Part shown: piece by piece, positions 32,785-44,342 of the stretch | Position numbering within the stretch: position 1 is the first letter of the stretch | Layout of the letters: the number at the start of each line of letters is the position of its first letter | Assembly (NCBI GenBank): GCA_047495785.1 | Contig: JBLDXI010000034.1 | Coordinates: 496,001 to 560,000 of the forward strand | Source: Lepidodermella squamata | Lineage: Eukaryota; Gastrotricha | Length of the DNA stretch: 64,000 nucleotides | Direction of reading: 5' to 3' | Program-made: the position numbers and the translations under genes | Notes under the pieces: generated by a model | Seen by the model: the letters and a program-made list of their open reading frames with translations, nothing else | What the model was told of the DNA's origin: nothing | The model's database searches: none

Positions 32785-33130
32785 AGTGTTTTTTTGTTAT
32801 TACGTAATAAGGATGAGCCGGAAAAATCCGGGACATCGACCAATGATCTTAGATTTCCGTGACCTTCAAGAAAATATAATAACCTGGGGGTCGAATTTTT
32901 TGGTAGGTACATCGAAAAAACCCCGGCGCTACAGGAAAGGTACACGCGAAAACTTTCGGCCGATAGAGTGTTAACAGAGTTATCCCATCATTTGGGAAAA
33001 CTATCGAAATGCTCGCGCTGATGAATCGGCTATCTAAGACGTAATAGCTTAACCAAGATAATTAGATTACCAAACCAATGCTCGTCAATAATCGAACCCG
33101 GTGTTCTTGCCGATTTTTTTATCATCTTAA

Positions 33131-33971
33131 TGTTACGACCGAAGTCCGAAAGCGACCACATCGCGATCTGGTCGACCAGACCCCGACGTGGCTATAGCCG
33201 ATTTCCACGTCGCGCTGTGGTCGACCAGGATGCGACGGGCCTGCAATCTCTCTTATCAAACACCTTTGTCGGGCTTCGGCTCATAGGTGTCAACCCAGGT
33301 ACGGTGGGCTCCAAATAGAGAACAATGGACGCGCGCGCGCATTGTCCCGCCGCGCTCTGGCTCACACTTCTTGCGCGCGAGCCAGAGCCCGACCGCGCTT
33401 ATTGACTAAGTTGATTGGCCGAACATTTTTTTAATTAATATAAATTTACCAAAAAATGGTGAAGTCACAAGCTGTATGTCTCACGCACTGTAGTCAAACG
33501 ATCTACATTCAGGGCCCATTAACTGACTCGCGATTTTTGTTTCCGCTTGTTTTGTATTAATAATCGAGCCATTTTTCAAATATTCTGTTATTTTTGTGAC
33601 TCAAGCTGTGGCCGCTCAGGGGCTAATATACACTAAAATACACCATTTCTACTTCGTTTCCAGGGAGATAAAAAATAGAATGACTAGTAAAAAGTTGAAA
33701 TCAAACGTAGTCGGGCTCTGGCTCGTGCGCGCACGTGTGAGCCAGAGCGCGGCGGGACAATGCGCGCGCGCGTCCATTGTTCTCTATTTGGAGCCCACCG
33801 TACCTGGGTTGACACCTATGAGCCGAAGCCCGACAAAGGTGTTTGATAAGAGAGATTGCAGGCCCGTCGCATCCTGGTCGACCAGAGCGCGACGTGGAAC
33901 ACGAGGAATGCCCCGTCGGGGTCTGGTCGACCAGACCGCGATGTGGTCGCTTTCGGACTTGGGTCGTAACA
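33131..33971. mobile_element. Foldback element with TTAA duplication
   Basis: Arms 33131-33393 and 33710-33971 are near-perfect inverted copies of about 262 bp beginning TGTTACGACC; TTAA flanks both ends (33127-33130, 33972-33975). TTAA is the target of piggyBac and Kolobok superfamilies. The arms are GC-rich, hold the palindrome TGGTCGACCA twice and a GCGCGCGC tract. The 316-bp AT-rich centre encodes nothing recognisable. Confidence 0.75.
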
Positions 33972-34019
33972 TTAATACATACTGCAGAGCCGGGGAAACT
34001 TGGGAGCATGAATAAACTA

Positions 34020-34115
34020 CCGTAGTTACCGAAATACAAGCCTGGGCGGCACTACAAAGAACATCGAAGTGCCGACAAAGGGTTGCCGCCTGGGCTTCTA
34101 TTTCGGTAACTACGG
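34020..34115. mobile_element. 96-bp MITE with TA duplication
   Basis: CCGTAGTTACCGAAATA at 34020 is the complement of TATTTCGGTAACTACGG ending at 34115, and the pairing continues through GCCTGGGCGGC with GCCGCCTGGGC. TA flanks each end. Confidence 0.75.
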
Positions 34116-34119
34116 TAAG

Positions 34120-34905
34120 CATGCAAGAAGTAGATCTCCTGATATCAACGTATAGACATCGATTTTGTACATCAAGCCTGTGGTACTGCCAAAATGATAC
34201 ACCAGAAAAAATATCACCCTAATTCATATACTAAAAGCATGAATTTAGTTTCGGTATCTGAATCATGGGGAAAAAAGTTGCAAAAATTGATGGGCACTAA
34301 TTTATATTCAGATAATCGTGAAGTGCTCAATTCCTGCCCCCAATTTATAATAAAATTGGAAACTGTAACAATTCAAAACTCCGAAATTACGAAATAACGA
34401 GAAACCCTAGAAACTCAGAACGCCGCGTTGATTGCGCAACAACTCTCATGTTGAAACAATTTTGGAATAAAATTTAGTTTTATGCAAACTGAAATTTTTC
34501 GAGGCGAAGTTATAGCGTTTTAGCACAGTTCCATCATCCATATTCTTCTGATATGGCATACTTTGCTGTTGATGCGACGGTAGCAGACTGTCCGGAGCTG
34601 GAGCCCGACGATAAACAGTCGTTGATAAGCCGCATGAAAGGTTTTATTGGTAATTTTTCCAGTTTTTTCCGACTAAATCCACAATTCCAGAGCTAAACAT
34701 TCGATCAACCTACTGAAGCGAGCCGATTACAGATGTATCATGAACGCATGGCGATTCCATTGCAAGGAAATTTAAAAAAAATTTAAATGATTTAAAATTA
34801 AACTTTTTTTTTTAAATGATTGCCGGTAGAGTAAGGTAAAATTAATTATATCATTTAAAATGATTTTTCTCTCTCATCAAATTGTCGAATATTATCACAA
34901 ATAAT
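34120..34905. other. No supported gene
   Basis: AT-rich DNA with T/A runs near 34770-34830. The 67-residue frame at 34194-34397 has no recognisable feature. Confidence 0.4.
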
Positions 34906-35252
34906 TTAAGGCTACTCTGATAATTAAATTGGGGCAGTTGATCGAAGGTCATTTACTGTTATCTCCTCATTTTTTAATTATCTTACACCGCCAAATATTT
35001 ATCATAAGTTTTCACAGAAATATGATAAAAAACACCATTTATCGTAATTTTTAGCATAATGTACACACCTTTATTACGAAAAAGCTATATATTATTGCAC
35101 ATATTATATGTTACGACTGATTGTTGAGTTGATATCCCATGGCGTAACACGTTTTTAGTACCGAGAAGAAGGGTATATATACCTACGCCGTGAATTGATT
35201 TTCATCCACTTCATCATCATTATTTGAATAACTATCCGATTTTCATCAATCA

Positions 35253-36079
35253 ATGGCGAGAACATTGGCTTTGGCCCGAAAAGCTGCTGGGCGGCGTCGA
35301 ACAACAAAGCGCGCTCGAAAACCACGGGCGAGTTTCTCCTTTGCCGACAAGGAGCGGCTGGTAAGCCTGGCGAAAAAATACTTCGATACTCTTGAAGATA
35401 AGAACTCCTCTAACGAGACTGCAGTGGCAAAGCAAGGTGTTTGGAAGACAATTGCTCGCGAATATGCGAAGAAGCGCGGCAACCGCCAGCCGCCGCACAC
35501 TCTCGAGGAACTGAAAAATTTATGGAACCGAATCGTGCTGAAGATTCGCGAGAAGATCCGCGAGGAATCGCTGGATGATGCGTTGCCGCACGCTTACGAA
35601 ACATACGAGTATCTGATTTTGAACGATGTGAAGCGAATTTCACCGACTGGACTCCGAGGCCTGCGAGGTTAAGTGCTGATAATATAAGCATTTTTTTAAC
35701 TAACTATTCTTGTTTCTCAGGTATTCGCGATTCCGATGCCCTGAGCGATGAAGAAGATGATGGCGGCGAGTTCGACCTCTCGGAGGAAGATGCTGACGAA
35801 TTCGATGGTTCAGATCCCGATGGCGATGACGACGACAATGGGTCCGATGTTGCCGGCACCAGCGGCCATGCCTCATCGACTAAGAATCGCCGCGAAACTG
35901 TTGCTGAGAAGAAAGCTAAGCTCCAGTCGCTCGCCGTCGAAAAAGCTGAACTCGAAAATGCGATTCTCCGAGAACAACTGGAGGAGCTCAAGCACAAGAA
36001 GGCGACTGGATCAACCTCCACCCTGCTTACTTCTTCACTCAACTCTTCCGAACAGAACCCGTTCGAAAAGTACGATTGA
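35253..36079 (+). CDS. Harbinger Myb/SANT-like protein
   Basis: Exons 35253-35667 and 35721-36079 with a 53-nt intron (GTTAAG ... TTTCTCAG), 257 residues. A basic leader (RKAAGRRRTTKRARK) precedes a Myb/SANT-like domain at about residues 28-110: FSFADKERLVSLAKKYFDTL, WKTIAREYAKKRGNRQPPHT, LEELKNLWNRIVLKIREKI, matching the Myb_DNA-bind_5 style found in animal Harbinger elements. An acidic stretch follows (about 143-185), then a coiled coil (KLQSLAVEKAELENAILREQ). It likely binds the element ends and brings the transposase to the nucleus. Confidence 0.8.
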
Positions 36080-36276
36080 ACATGGCTGAATCCATTGATT
36101 GACATTCAACGAACAATGACTTTCTTATTTTTCACTTTTCATGATACATTTAGTTGTGATAGAACTAGAAGGTCGACCATTATTAGTTTAGTAGCTAGGC
36201 AAGCCGAATTTGAAATAAACCATTATCAATTCTTGCAAGCTTATTTTCGATTCAAAAAAGCATTAATAGGTTATAG

Positions 36277-37412
36277 TCACGTGAAGTATCGATCAATAAT
36301 ACTGCGGCGAATTCGTTCTCCCAGTGTCATAGCCAGGTATTCGTCTTGATCATGAGCTTCCGGCGCCTCGACTTCATCTTCAATTTCATTATCGCCCAGG
36401 ATCGGCGGTTCGCGCAGATTGATTGCAATGTTGTGTAAGACAGCGCATGCGAGGATGACATTAGCACAGCGATCGGCTCGAAATCTGAGGCGATTGTCTA
36501 CGCTTTGTAGACAGCGAAAACGGCTCTTCAAAATGCCGAAAAGACGTTCAATAACAGCACGACAACGACTTAGCGACCGGTTGTAGTCCAACTCTGCGTC
36601 GGTTGTAGGATTTCTGAGAGGGGTCAGCAGCTCGGGAGCGACTTGGTAACCCTTGTCGGCTATAAGGTGGTATCCATTGAAGCGTGGCGCACATTGCAGT
36701 TTCTTTTTCACCTGCGAAGACTTGTAAATCGTCGAGTCATGAACACTGCCCGGCCAACGGACAACTATGTCCCTAATCCGGCCCTCGAAATCGCAGACTA
36801 CTTGGACATTGAGAGCGTAATATTCTGAAACAAAACTCCTTAGAAACTTCTCGATTTCACTAATCAAAGAAATACTTTTTCTACACCAAAAAACATCGGG
36901 GTCAGGGAGATGCGACTGTTTTTGAATTTTGATCAAGGAGCAATCAACTGCGCCCAGACAATTCGGAAAGCCACCATATTCGTAGAAACTCGCAGCTATT
37001 TCACGCACTTCTTGATTGTTTCGAGGCATAACTACGAATTTGTCCAGCTTCCTGGCGAGTGCCTCAGCCACGAGATGAACAATTTTGCAGACACTAGTAT
37101 GATCAACACCGTGAATATCTCCTATATTCATCAGAGGAAATGAAAAATTTTGCCGAATAGGGACGTCATACCTATCACACGTTGGAAACCACCAGTAGCG
37201 AAATATCGCAGTGTGATCAGTACCTGAAGCATTGTCGAAATTGATTTATTCCGGTTAGTCCGGCGGCGTACCAAATCCCGTTTAATGAGCCTGTGAATCT
37301 TCTTAACTGACTTCTTTGTAAAACGATAGCGTAGAAAAAACTGATTTTCGCTGAAAGCCGTGAAAGGATTGGAACGGTCACGGATGACGCGTTCCTGATT
37401 GAAAACAGGCAT
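36277..37412 (-). CDS. PIF/Harbinger DDE transposase (HARBI1-like), intact
   Basis: Exons 37412-37172, 37121-36876, 36824-36277 from an ATG, introns 50 and 51 nt, 344 residues. The second intron is an exact multiple of three and has no stop, so unspliced RNA also reads through it. Domain order: N-terminal FFLRYRFTKKSVKKIHRLI, HTH-like GGFQRVIGDIHGVDHTSV, then DDE_Tnp_4: Asp in GAVDCSLI, WPGSVHDST, Asp in LIADKGYQ, Glu in AVIERLFGILKSRF, and ACAVLHNIAI. All key residues are present. The intron position just before YYALNVQ corresponds to intron 1 of the 11594-12679 transposase. Confidence 0.9.
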
Positions 37413-37785
37413 TTCGACTGTCTGATAATGAGAAAATCAGCAATTTCGAACTTTGAAAAATTCGAACAATGACGTCCCGGCTTGCGATTGTGACGTAATT
37501 TACATAGCGATTTGCGTAATCGCCTACTGATAAATTGCAGACATCGATAAAAAATTAAAATTAAACTTAAATTATCTGAAAATTAGCCCAACGTTATAAT
37601 AATTTTCGCTACCTTAGTGACAATTATAGTAAATAAAATATAATTAGGATAACAAACGTTATAATAAAGAACGTACGATCAATTGCCCCATTGGCAGTAG
37701 CCTTCTGGAAATTATATTCACAATTTTATTGACATTTTATCCTCCTTAAAGAATACAGTACAGAAATTTGAACCATAATTTTCAG

Positions 37786-38118
37786 AAAAATTGAAAAAAT
37801 TACATTAATAGTTATCAAGTACCTATGTCACTTGTTAATGGGATTAAAAAAGTCTGGAGAAATTTGGTCCAACCGAGTAAAATAGCGAAAATAACCGAAC
37901 CAGTTACCACCGGGGTAATCCCTGGTAGAGATTTTTGTTTTTTTTTTTCGGAGAAATGAAAAATTTACCGGAGAAAACCCGGAAAATCCTTATGGTAACT
38001 GGTTGGGTAATATTCGGTATTTTACCCAGTTAGACAAAATTTCTCCGGACTTTTTTAATTCTTTTAACAACTGGCATACTTGATTATCATTTTCGTATTT
38101 TTTTGAATTTTTCTAAAT
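37786..38118. mobile_element. Long-arm foldback MITE
   Basis: Arms of about 135 bp, e.g. AAAAAAGTCTGGAGAAATTT near 37847 against AAATTTCTCCGGACTTTTTT near 38038-38057, and AACCGAACCAGTTACCA against TGGTAACTGGTTGGG. The pairing extends outward to GAAAAATTGAAAAAATT. Non-coding. Confidence 0.6.
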
Positions 38119-38289
38119 ATTTTCTGGCCGTTAGATGTGAAGTGGTCTCTCATTTTAGAGTTTCTGAGCCCTTTTCTGTGTATCTATCAGCCTATGACTA
38201 TCACTATCAGCCGCGGCAATGCAACGCCTGCGATGTAAACTTCTTCTCATTTAAAATGTTTACAATTTTGAGATGAGTAAATCGAGTAC

Positions 38290-38400
38290 GGCGAGTTCAG
38301 ATATGAACGATTTACGAATGATATACCGTAAAATATCGAATTGTCAAAGCTACTCGACCTATATTTTTGACGACAATTCTATATTTCAAGTTAACGACAC
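38290..38400. repeat. Dispersed repeat also near 2.5 and 14.0 kb
   Basis: ACGATTTACGAATGATATACC through CTACTCGACCTATATTTTTG and GACAATTCTATATTTC is an inverted copy of 2440-2535 and resembles 13995-14060. Non-coding; probably a MITE fragment. Confidence 0.5.
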
Positions 38401-38581
38401 AGCACTTGTGTGTTCTTTGAATTGAAGACCAAGGCTTTGTGATAAAATAAAAGATTAACTTATAGGGACTAAAACTAATTTTATGACAATTGAGCAACGG
38501 AAATCCGGCAGTAGAATAGTCGTTTGTTCAGGAGACGCCACATCATTTAAATGGATTCGAAATCGCAATAAAATAAGGCAG

Positions 38582-38764
38582 GCCGTCACAGCCACAAATA
38601 CCCTAAGGAGATAACGCGACAAAACAGCAATTTTTCAAATTGCGACATAACAGCAGATGCATCTTTCAAATAGAAAGTTTCCGTAGTTTTGTCGCGAAAT
38701 AACCAATTTCGCTGTTTTGTCGCACTCGCTGTTCTGCGGAGTTGCTGTATTGTAGCCGTAAAAT
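38582..38764. mobile_element. 183-bp insertion in the promoter-side flank of copy D
   Basis: Copy B reads straight across this point (AAATAAGACAG then GTCTACCTTG); copy D has 183 extra bases containing GCGACAAAACAGC and its complement GCTGTTTTGTCGC. Hence a foldback-type insertion after the B/D duplication. Confidence 0.6.
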
Positions 38765-39059
38765 GGTCTACCTTGCGAGAGTAACGCTAAGACCAAGATC
38801 CCGTCAGATCCCATCATTCAAACTTGGGTCATTATGTGTATTTTTGAGCGCAGCTAATTTTGATTGAGAGGTAAGTTAACCAATGAATTGACAAATTCGA
38901 ATGTATTTTGCAAATACCGACCACTGAGTTTGCTCGTTCACGGTCGTGATGCGATTCTTGCATCTTTATCTTGCAAAGAATTATTCTACTCAAACCAAAT
39001 TTTTCGCGTTTTTTCTCTGGAAGTGTAAGGTTGCAAGTTAAATGAACTTCAGCCAATTC

Positions 39060-39296
39060 TTGGAAAAGATAAAACATTACCCGGACGCCTCCACCAGCAC
39101 GCCTCCTCAGAGATAGAAACACATTACTTACTCCGCATCCATGGGTATTTGATGATGATAAGGCAAGCTGCTTATCGCCGCAACCTGATAGCAATTGCTT
39201 CTACTTACTGTCGCTTATTTAAAGGTTTATCCATAGTTGCCTATTTTGCGTGGTCTATTTGTATTCTCAGCAGTCAAATTCAGCCCCGGATTGAAC
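39060..39296 (+). promoter_or_regulatory. Promoter/5' leader of copy D
   Basis: GGAAAAGATAAAA near 39062, GATAAG 39157-39162 and CTTATC 39171-39176 (8 bp apart), and CTATTTGTATTCTCAG ending at 39270, 26 nt before the ATG. Nearly identical to copy B. Confidence 0.55.
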
Positions 39297-41699
39297 ATGG
39301 ATTCAAGAACGTATCAATCAATGTCGCAGTTCAATGTTATTGGCAAACCCTTGTGTTATAGTCGCTTACGGACGTCTTTGTTGTGCGAACGTAAAGGGAG
39401 CCCTGAAGAACGTGTGGTTGTCAAAGAAACAAACTTGACACAACTTGCAAAGGACTTCAAAGGAATGAGCGAACTTCTCTGCGAAAGAGTGAGTTTTTGA
39501 ATTTCTGTCCAAAATTATGAGGAGTTGGAACGGGGATGACAGCGAGCTTGCTTCAAGAAAAAAGGTGGCATCAGTGCGCGAAGTTTGGGGAGGGAAAAGG
39601 GGGGATCCTACTTCGCAAACTGGGTGGATCATCCCGAGGGAGCAGCCTGCAAACTCTTAGAATTCATATAACATGCGTATTTTCAAATCGCAGGACTCGC
39701 TAATGGTCAATATCAGCCATGCAAACTTGGCGAAGGTTTTCGGTGTCTTCGAAGGTAACTTCTCCATTCTACATTATTTCTTAGTAATAATATTCCAACT
39801 ATAGAGACATATTCCGGGGAAGATTTTTCTTCTCTTAACTGTACGATGAGATATTTGGTGATGGAGTTTTGCTGCGGAGGAAGTTTCGAAAGCCTGATCG
39901 CGACTGAGACCAGACCCATCCCGGAAATTATGCTTCAAATATGGTCGCGACAACTCGTATCAGCTTTGGCTTTTCTTCACGGCCGAAGTATCGTTCATCG
40001 CAACATTACGGCAAGCAATGTGCTGTTAACAGAAGACCGAGGCACAGCGAAACTAGCTGACTTGGGAATCATCGAGAAATTAGACATAAACAGTGGCTCA
40101 CAACTTTTTGCTCTAGTGAAGTGGAAAACTTCGCCTCCTGAGGTATTAAATCCTGAAGAATTAGAGCGCAAACCGAAATCAGCTGCAAGTGATGTTTGGT
40201 CGTTTGGATTCACGCTCTTCAAATTAGCCAACTTTTATGAACCAGTATGAGAATGATCTTGCGTGATTGACTACTGAGTGTTACTTATTAATTTTTCAGT
40301 TCCTCAATATGGCGACTATTTCGAGGTAAACCTATGAGTTTGACGCACTTGCCTCTGACTGAAATCTATTATAACTTTAGTAATGACTTGAAACCTTTTG
40401 ACGAGTCACTCGGCTATTCCAATGAATTCCGGGATTTTGTCATTTCAATGCTTGCCGTCAATCCTGACGATCGACCGACCTCAAGTCAGCTTCGAGAACA
40501 CAGTTTTCTGTTGAAATCAGCACCTATGCGGTATACAAAGGTATGATGAATTTTCCGTATCTTACATCTGAATCTTTAAAACCCATGCATATTCTTCAGC
40601 CGGACCAATCAGTCGCCGAACCCAAGAAAGATGCTGTTAAGGTAGATTCGGGAAATTTTACCTTTCATGCTTAATCCATTCTTAAAATTTCTAGGAGCTG
40701 CTTGACTGCGTGCGTCGGCGGAAAGACTTGCTGAAATTGGTGCAGTTACTGTCGAAAAGTGACCTAAATCTTAGCCCAGACTGCATGGACGAAGAGGGTT
40801 GCCCTCTGTTGTACCTTGCTGCTCAAAAGGGCTACAGCGACATTGTTGAAATTCTGGCCAGGCAATTTGATGCAGTTATTGAGGTTCATAATGCAAATCG
40901 CAGGACACCACTGTGGACCGCCGCCTCCAATGGCCACGTCGAGGTGGTGAGGACCTTGGCTGGTGAGTTCAACGCCGACGTGAATAGGGCCGAGGAAAAT
41001 GGCTGGACGCCACTTAACGCCGCCGCAAATATAGGCCACGTCGAGGTGGTGAGGACGTTGGCTGGCGAGTTCAACGCCGACGTGAATAAGACCAAAAATT
41101 CTGGCTCGACGCCACTGTGGACCGCCGCCTTCAATGGCCACGTCGAGGTGGTGAGGGTGTTGGCTGGTGAGTTCAACGCCGACGTGAATAAGGCCGATGA
41201 AGATGGCTGGACGCCACTGTGGACCGCCGCCTTCAATGGCCACGTCGAGCTGGTGAGGGCGTTGGCTGGTGAGTTCAACGCCGACGTGAATAAGGCCGAC
41301 GAAGATGGCTCGACGCCACTGTGGACCGCCGCAAATAAGGGCCACGTCGAGGTGGCGAGGACGTTGGTGGGTGAGTTCAACGCCGACGTGAATAAGACCA
41401 CAAATTCTGGCTCGACGCCACTGTGGACCGCCGCCTTCAATGGCCACGTCGAGGTGGTGAAGATGTTAGCTGGCGAGTTCAACGCCGACGTGAATAAGGC
41501 CGCGAATAATAGTTGGACGCCACTGTTCGCCGCCGCATGTAATGGCCACTCCAAGGTGGTGAGGATTTTGGCTGTCGAGTTCAACGCCGACGTGAATAAG
41601 ACCGCAGATTATGGCTCGACGCCACTGGACGTCGCCACCCGGCGGGGCCATGTCGAGGTGGTAGAGGCGCTAGGTGGCCGATATAACGCCAAAGTGTAA
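39297..41699 (+). CDS. Pseudokinase-ankyrin protein, copy D (intact, nine repeats)
   Basis: Exons 39297-39488, 39694-39754, 39805-40244, 40300-40325, 40381-40540, 40600-40641 and 40695-41699; all GT/AG, 641 residues. The kinase-like region is almost identical to B: VVVKE lysine, HRNITASN catalytic loop (Asn and Thr at the HRD Asp and Lys positions), DLG, SPPE, DVWSFGF; the hinge has CCGGSF where others have CEGGSF. The linker is PDQSVAEPKKDAVK. There are nine ankyrin repeats against seven in B; the two extra account exactly for 204 nt. Middle repeats are nearly identical at DNA level (ACGCCACTGTGGACCGCCGC). The stop falls at the same AKV position as in B. Confidence 0.85.
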
Positions 41700-41933
41700 G
41701 CTGCGCGGAACGATGGTGCAGCGCTGCATTTATGGCAGCCGCATATCGCGGCCATCACGGCGTTGGTGATATTCTCCTCCCGAAGTTCCTAGTCACCTTC
41801 GCCATAATAACGCAGCCTTGCATAGGGCTGAGAACTGTTATGCCAGCATTTCTGCCGATGTCAAGCGCAAGACTAGCGAAAAACTCAAGCGGGAAAAGTC
41901 AATCTGCCCATCATCTGGAAAAATCCCATCGAA
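41700..41933 (+). pseudogene. Decayed former C-terminus of copy D
   Basis: Sequence after the stop matches the last repeat and tail of the family (GGCAGCCGCATATCGCGGCC, TTGCATAGGGCTGAGAACTG, GATGTCAAGCGCAAGAC) in shifted frames, parallel to 16983-17195. It ends at the left end of the EnSpm-like element. Confidence 0.6.
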
Positions 41934-42239
41934 CATCTTAGTCTGGATTTGCAGTGTCAAAGTCCACTTTTTTTGCTGTTCAATGCGTCATGGTGGTGGC
42001 GGTGGTCGGAGCGGTCGGAGCGGTCGGAGCGGTCGGTGACCGTGGTCATTATTAGCATGAAAAAAATTGTTTTTCTCATCTTCCGTCATTTATTGGATTT
42101 TCTAAATAAATAAAAAGAGCCTTTTTTGGGGTAATAAATTACTATCATACAAATATGAATTAAAATCTTTGAATCAATCTGAACATTTGCAGAAGTAATT
42201 ATTATTGATTCTATAGGTTTCCAGAATTTCTTTCATCAC

Positions 42240-44175
42240 ATGCCGGCGACTTACTCTGAGCCGACCATAGTTGATCAAGATGCAGCTAGGCGCAGCTTGT
42301 CTCGAATGAAAGGCCCCGTTTCATCAATTTCCAACCGATCAGCTGTACATCGAGCTGAGGTGGTGCAGAATCTTTTCTTGCAGTCGTTACCTGTGGCGTG
42401 GCCTTTCAATGCAGCTATGGACGGGGCTGTTATTAAAAAAGCCCAATTAGTTGTAGAATACGAAAACATAGGCGTGGTTGCGTCGGAATGGCCATTGAAA
42501 AACGAGTCTAAACAGGAACAGGCTGGAGAAAAAACGCAGAGGTTAAGGTTGAATTGTCAACTGGTAATATTACAGCTTGATTATTATGTTTAGTTTGGTT
42601 CGCCTCGGCTTGAAACACGGCATTAATGCTTCCACCCTCATGACCATTAAAAATGAAATTGGCTACCAAAGTGTAACAAAAGAAAACTTCTATGGAGTTC
42701 GAAAGCGCCTTGCTATGCTTCACCCAATAACATCAACTCACCGCGGATTAGGCGCATATCGCTCGGTAGATTCAATCGTTAAAAAAATGATTGTTCGAGG
42801 CGACTTGGAAAAAGACGTTGTTAATGATCTACGGCTTCAGGTAAATCAAAATTACATATGGTCCTTGCTAGGGCAAAGTCAAATTGAACAGGTGGATGGC
42901 ATGGCAGCTAGGACGAGCATGGCAGATGCAACAGTCAGTTCATACATTTGTGCTGCTAAGACAAAGGCCAAAGTGGGCTGCGCTGGTGAATATCAGCTGT
43001 CAATGTACCAGGGAAGCGAATCTTCCGAGATGTTCAGGAAGTTTTTACAGCCAACCATCGGCGAGCTCTCGAATATCGTTCGAGATGGCTTGAAGATCGG
43101 GGATGATTCTTACGATTTTCGATTATTGGTTTGCTGTGACTACCCAGCTACTGTCAAGCTCTTTGGCTGTGGTCACCAGGGCGCCGATTTTCGTTGCGTA
43201 ATCTGTGAAAGGAATATTAAAAAGCTCAATGTCCTTTCGCGGAAACGCCGATTCGACTCATACGAAAATTCATTTAAAGGAAAGCTTGGTTGGTCGAAAG
43301 ATTTTGCCCCGATGATTCGTTTGGGTCCTGACAAACTTCTGATTTTACCTGATTTCTTCCACATGAAGGTCAATATTGCTCGTCAACTTATTGCTAAAGT
43401 AGGTATTCCTTCCAACAACTTGAAAGTTCAATATTCTATTTAACAATAGATCATACGTGTTCTGAAAAGCCATGGGTTCCGCGATGCTATGAACGATCTT
43501 GTTTCTTTCTTGAAAACCAACTCGAAAAAGCCAAAATTTTCTATCGAGACCAAAGCCACAAAACGAGGTGTCATTAGTGTGCTTATCAAAAATTCCAATC
43601 ACTACGGCATTTCCAAGGTATGAACCTAATTTTGTGTTATATGAAATAAATTAGTTCCTAACTGAAATTTAAACTAGGCATTTGCTGAATTAGCCAAGAG
43701 AATGATTGGAAAGCCTCTATCCGAGTCATTTTTCCTACCGGCTAACTTCCTCAACTCAGTCAAAACTTCAGGTCGTAACACTCGCAGGGGATCTATTCAG
43801 TCTCAAAGCAGCCGTCAGAAGCTACTGCTGTCTTCATTAAAGGATTTGCGAACCTTGTGTCTATCCACCTTGATGGTATTTCGGGACATCGAGCTGAACC
43901 ATGTGACGTCAACAGCTAAAATTATGGCTAGCTGCTACGAAAAGATATGGCATCGAACTATTGGACCAGTTACTTCTTACGCTCATTTGCTCGGGTGCCA
44001 TGTTTACGAGCTTCTGGAGAAAGGGGTCGATTTGGCAAAACTCTGCACTGAGAGCATTGAGTTGAGCAACAAGAAAAGACGCAGAACGATGGACTGTTCA
44101 ATTTCAAACAAATACTCCAAACCGTGCCAGATTTTGAAAATCGAAAACATGAAGGAAAATTTGAAGCTGATTTGA
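42240..44175 (+). CDS. Divergent CMC/EnSpm-like transposase, intact
   Basis: Exons 42240-42541, 42594-43398, 43450-43617 and 43678-44175, all in frame with GT/AG, 590 residues. Order: N-terminal unknown region (1-100); IEQVDGMAARTS (first candidate catalytic Asp); FLQPTIGELSNIVRDGL then DFRLLVCCDYPATVKLFG (second Asp), CGHQGADF and C-x2-C zinc-type pair (CVIC); LPDFFHMKVNIARQLI, which fits the D.MH..KN block of Transposase_21; a helical C-terminus with VTSYAHLLGCHVYELLEKG and a basic KKRRR. It would excise and insert the element in the nucleus. The family assignment rests on motif order, not on a search. The 574-residue gene at 21724-24439 is a diverged relative with one shared intron position (after LIAK / ELIA). 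Confidence 0.75.
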
Positions 44176-44342
44176 AAATATTTGAAGTACCTAGAAACTG
44201 TGTTTCATTTGATAAATAAAAAGTTTGAACTATGTCATCATGTCATCATTTTATTTCCGCATTAATCTTTGTCGACGTAGCTTTATTTCTTCCTCAACTT
44301 TGATTTATCATAGGCAGGAGGCAAAAGATCACAGCGTAACCT

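Larger units (their letters stand above)
34909..37703. mobile_element. Second PIF/Harbinger element, two convergent genes
   Basis: AGGCTACT at 34909 with GGGGCAGTTGATCG at 34931 is mirrored by CGATCAATTGCCCC and AGTAGCCT ending near 37703, with a small internal length difference between arms. The Myb-like gene runs + (35253-36079) and the transposase - (37412-36277), tail to tail. Both frames are unbroken after splicing, so the element may still be active. A 3-bp target duplication could not be fixed. Confidence 0.75.

Noticed and set aside
40764-41584. Long minus-strand frames opposite the ankyrin exons (also near 6359-6945, 16398-16628, 27928-28212, 55130-55522)
   Set aside because: They mirror the 102-nt ankyrin repeat and its codon bias; no splice or start context, and the sense strand explains all conservation.
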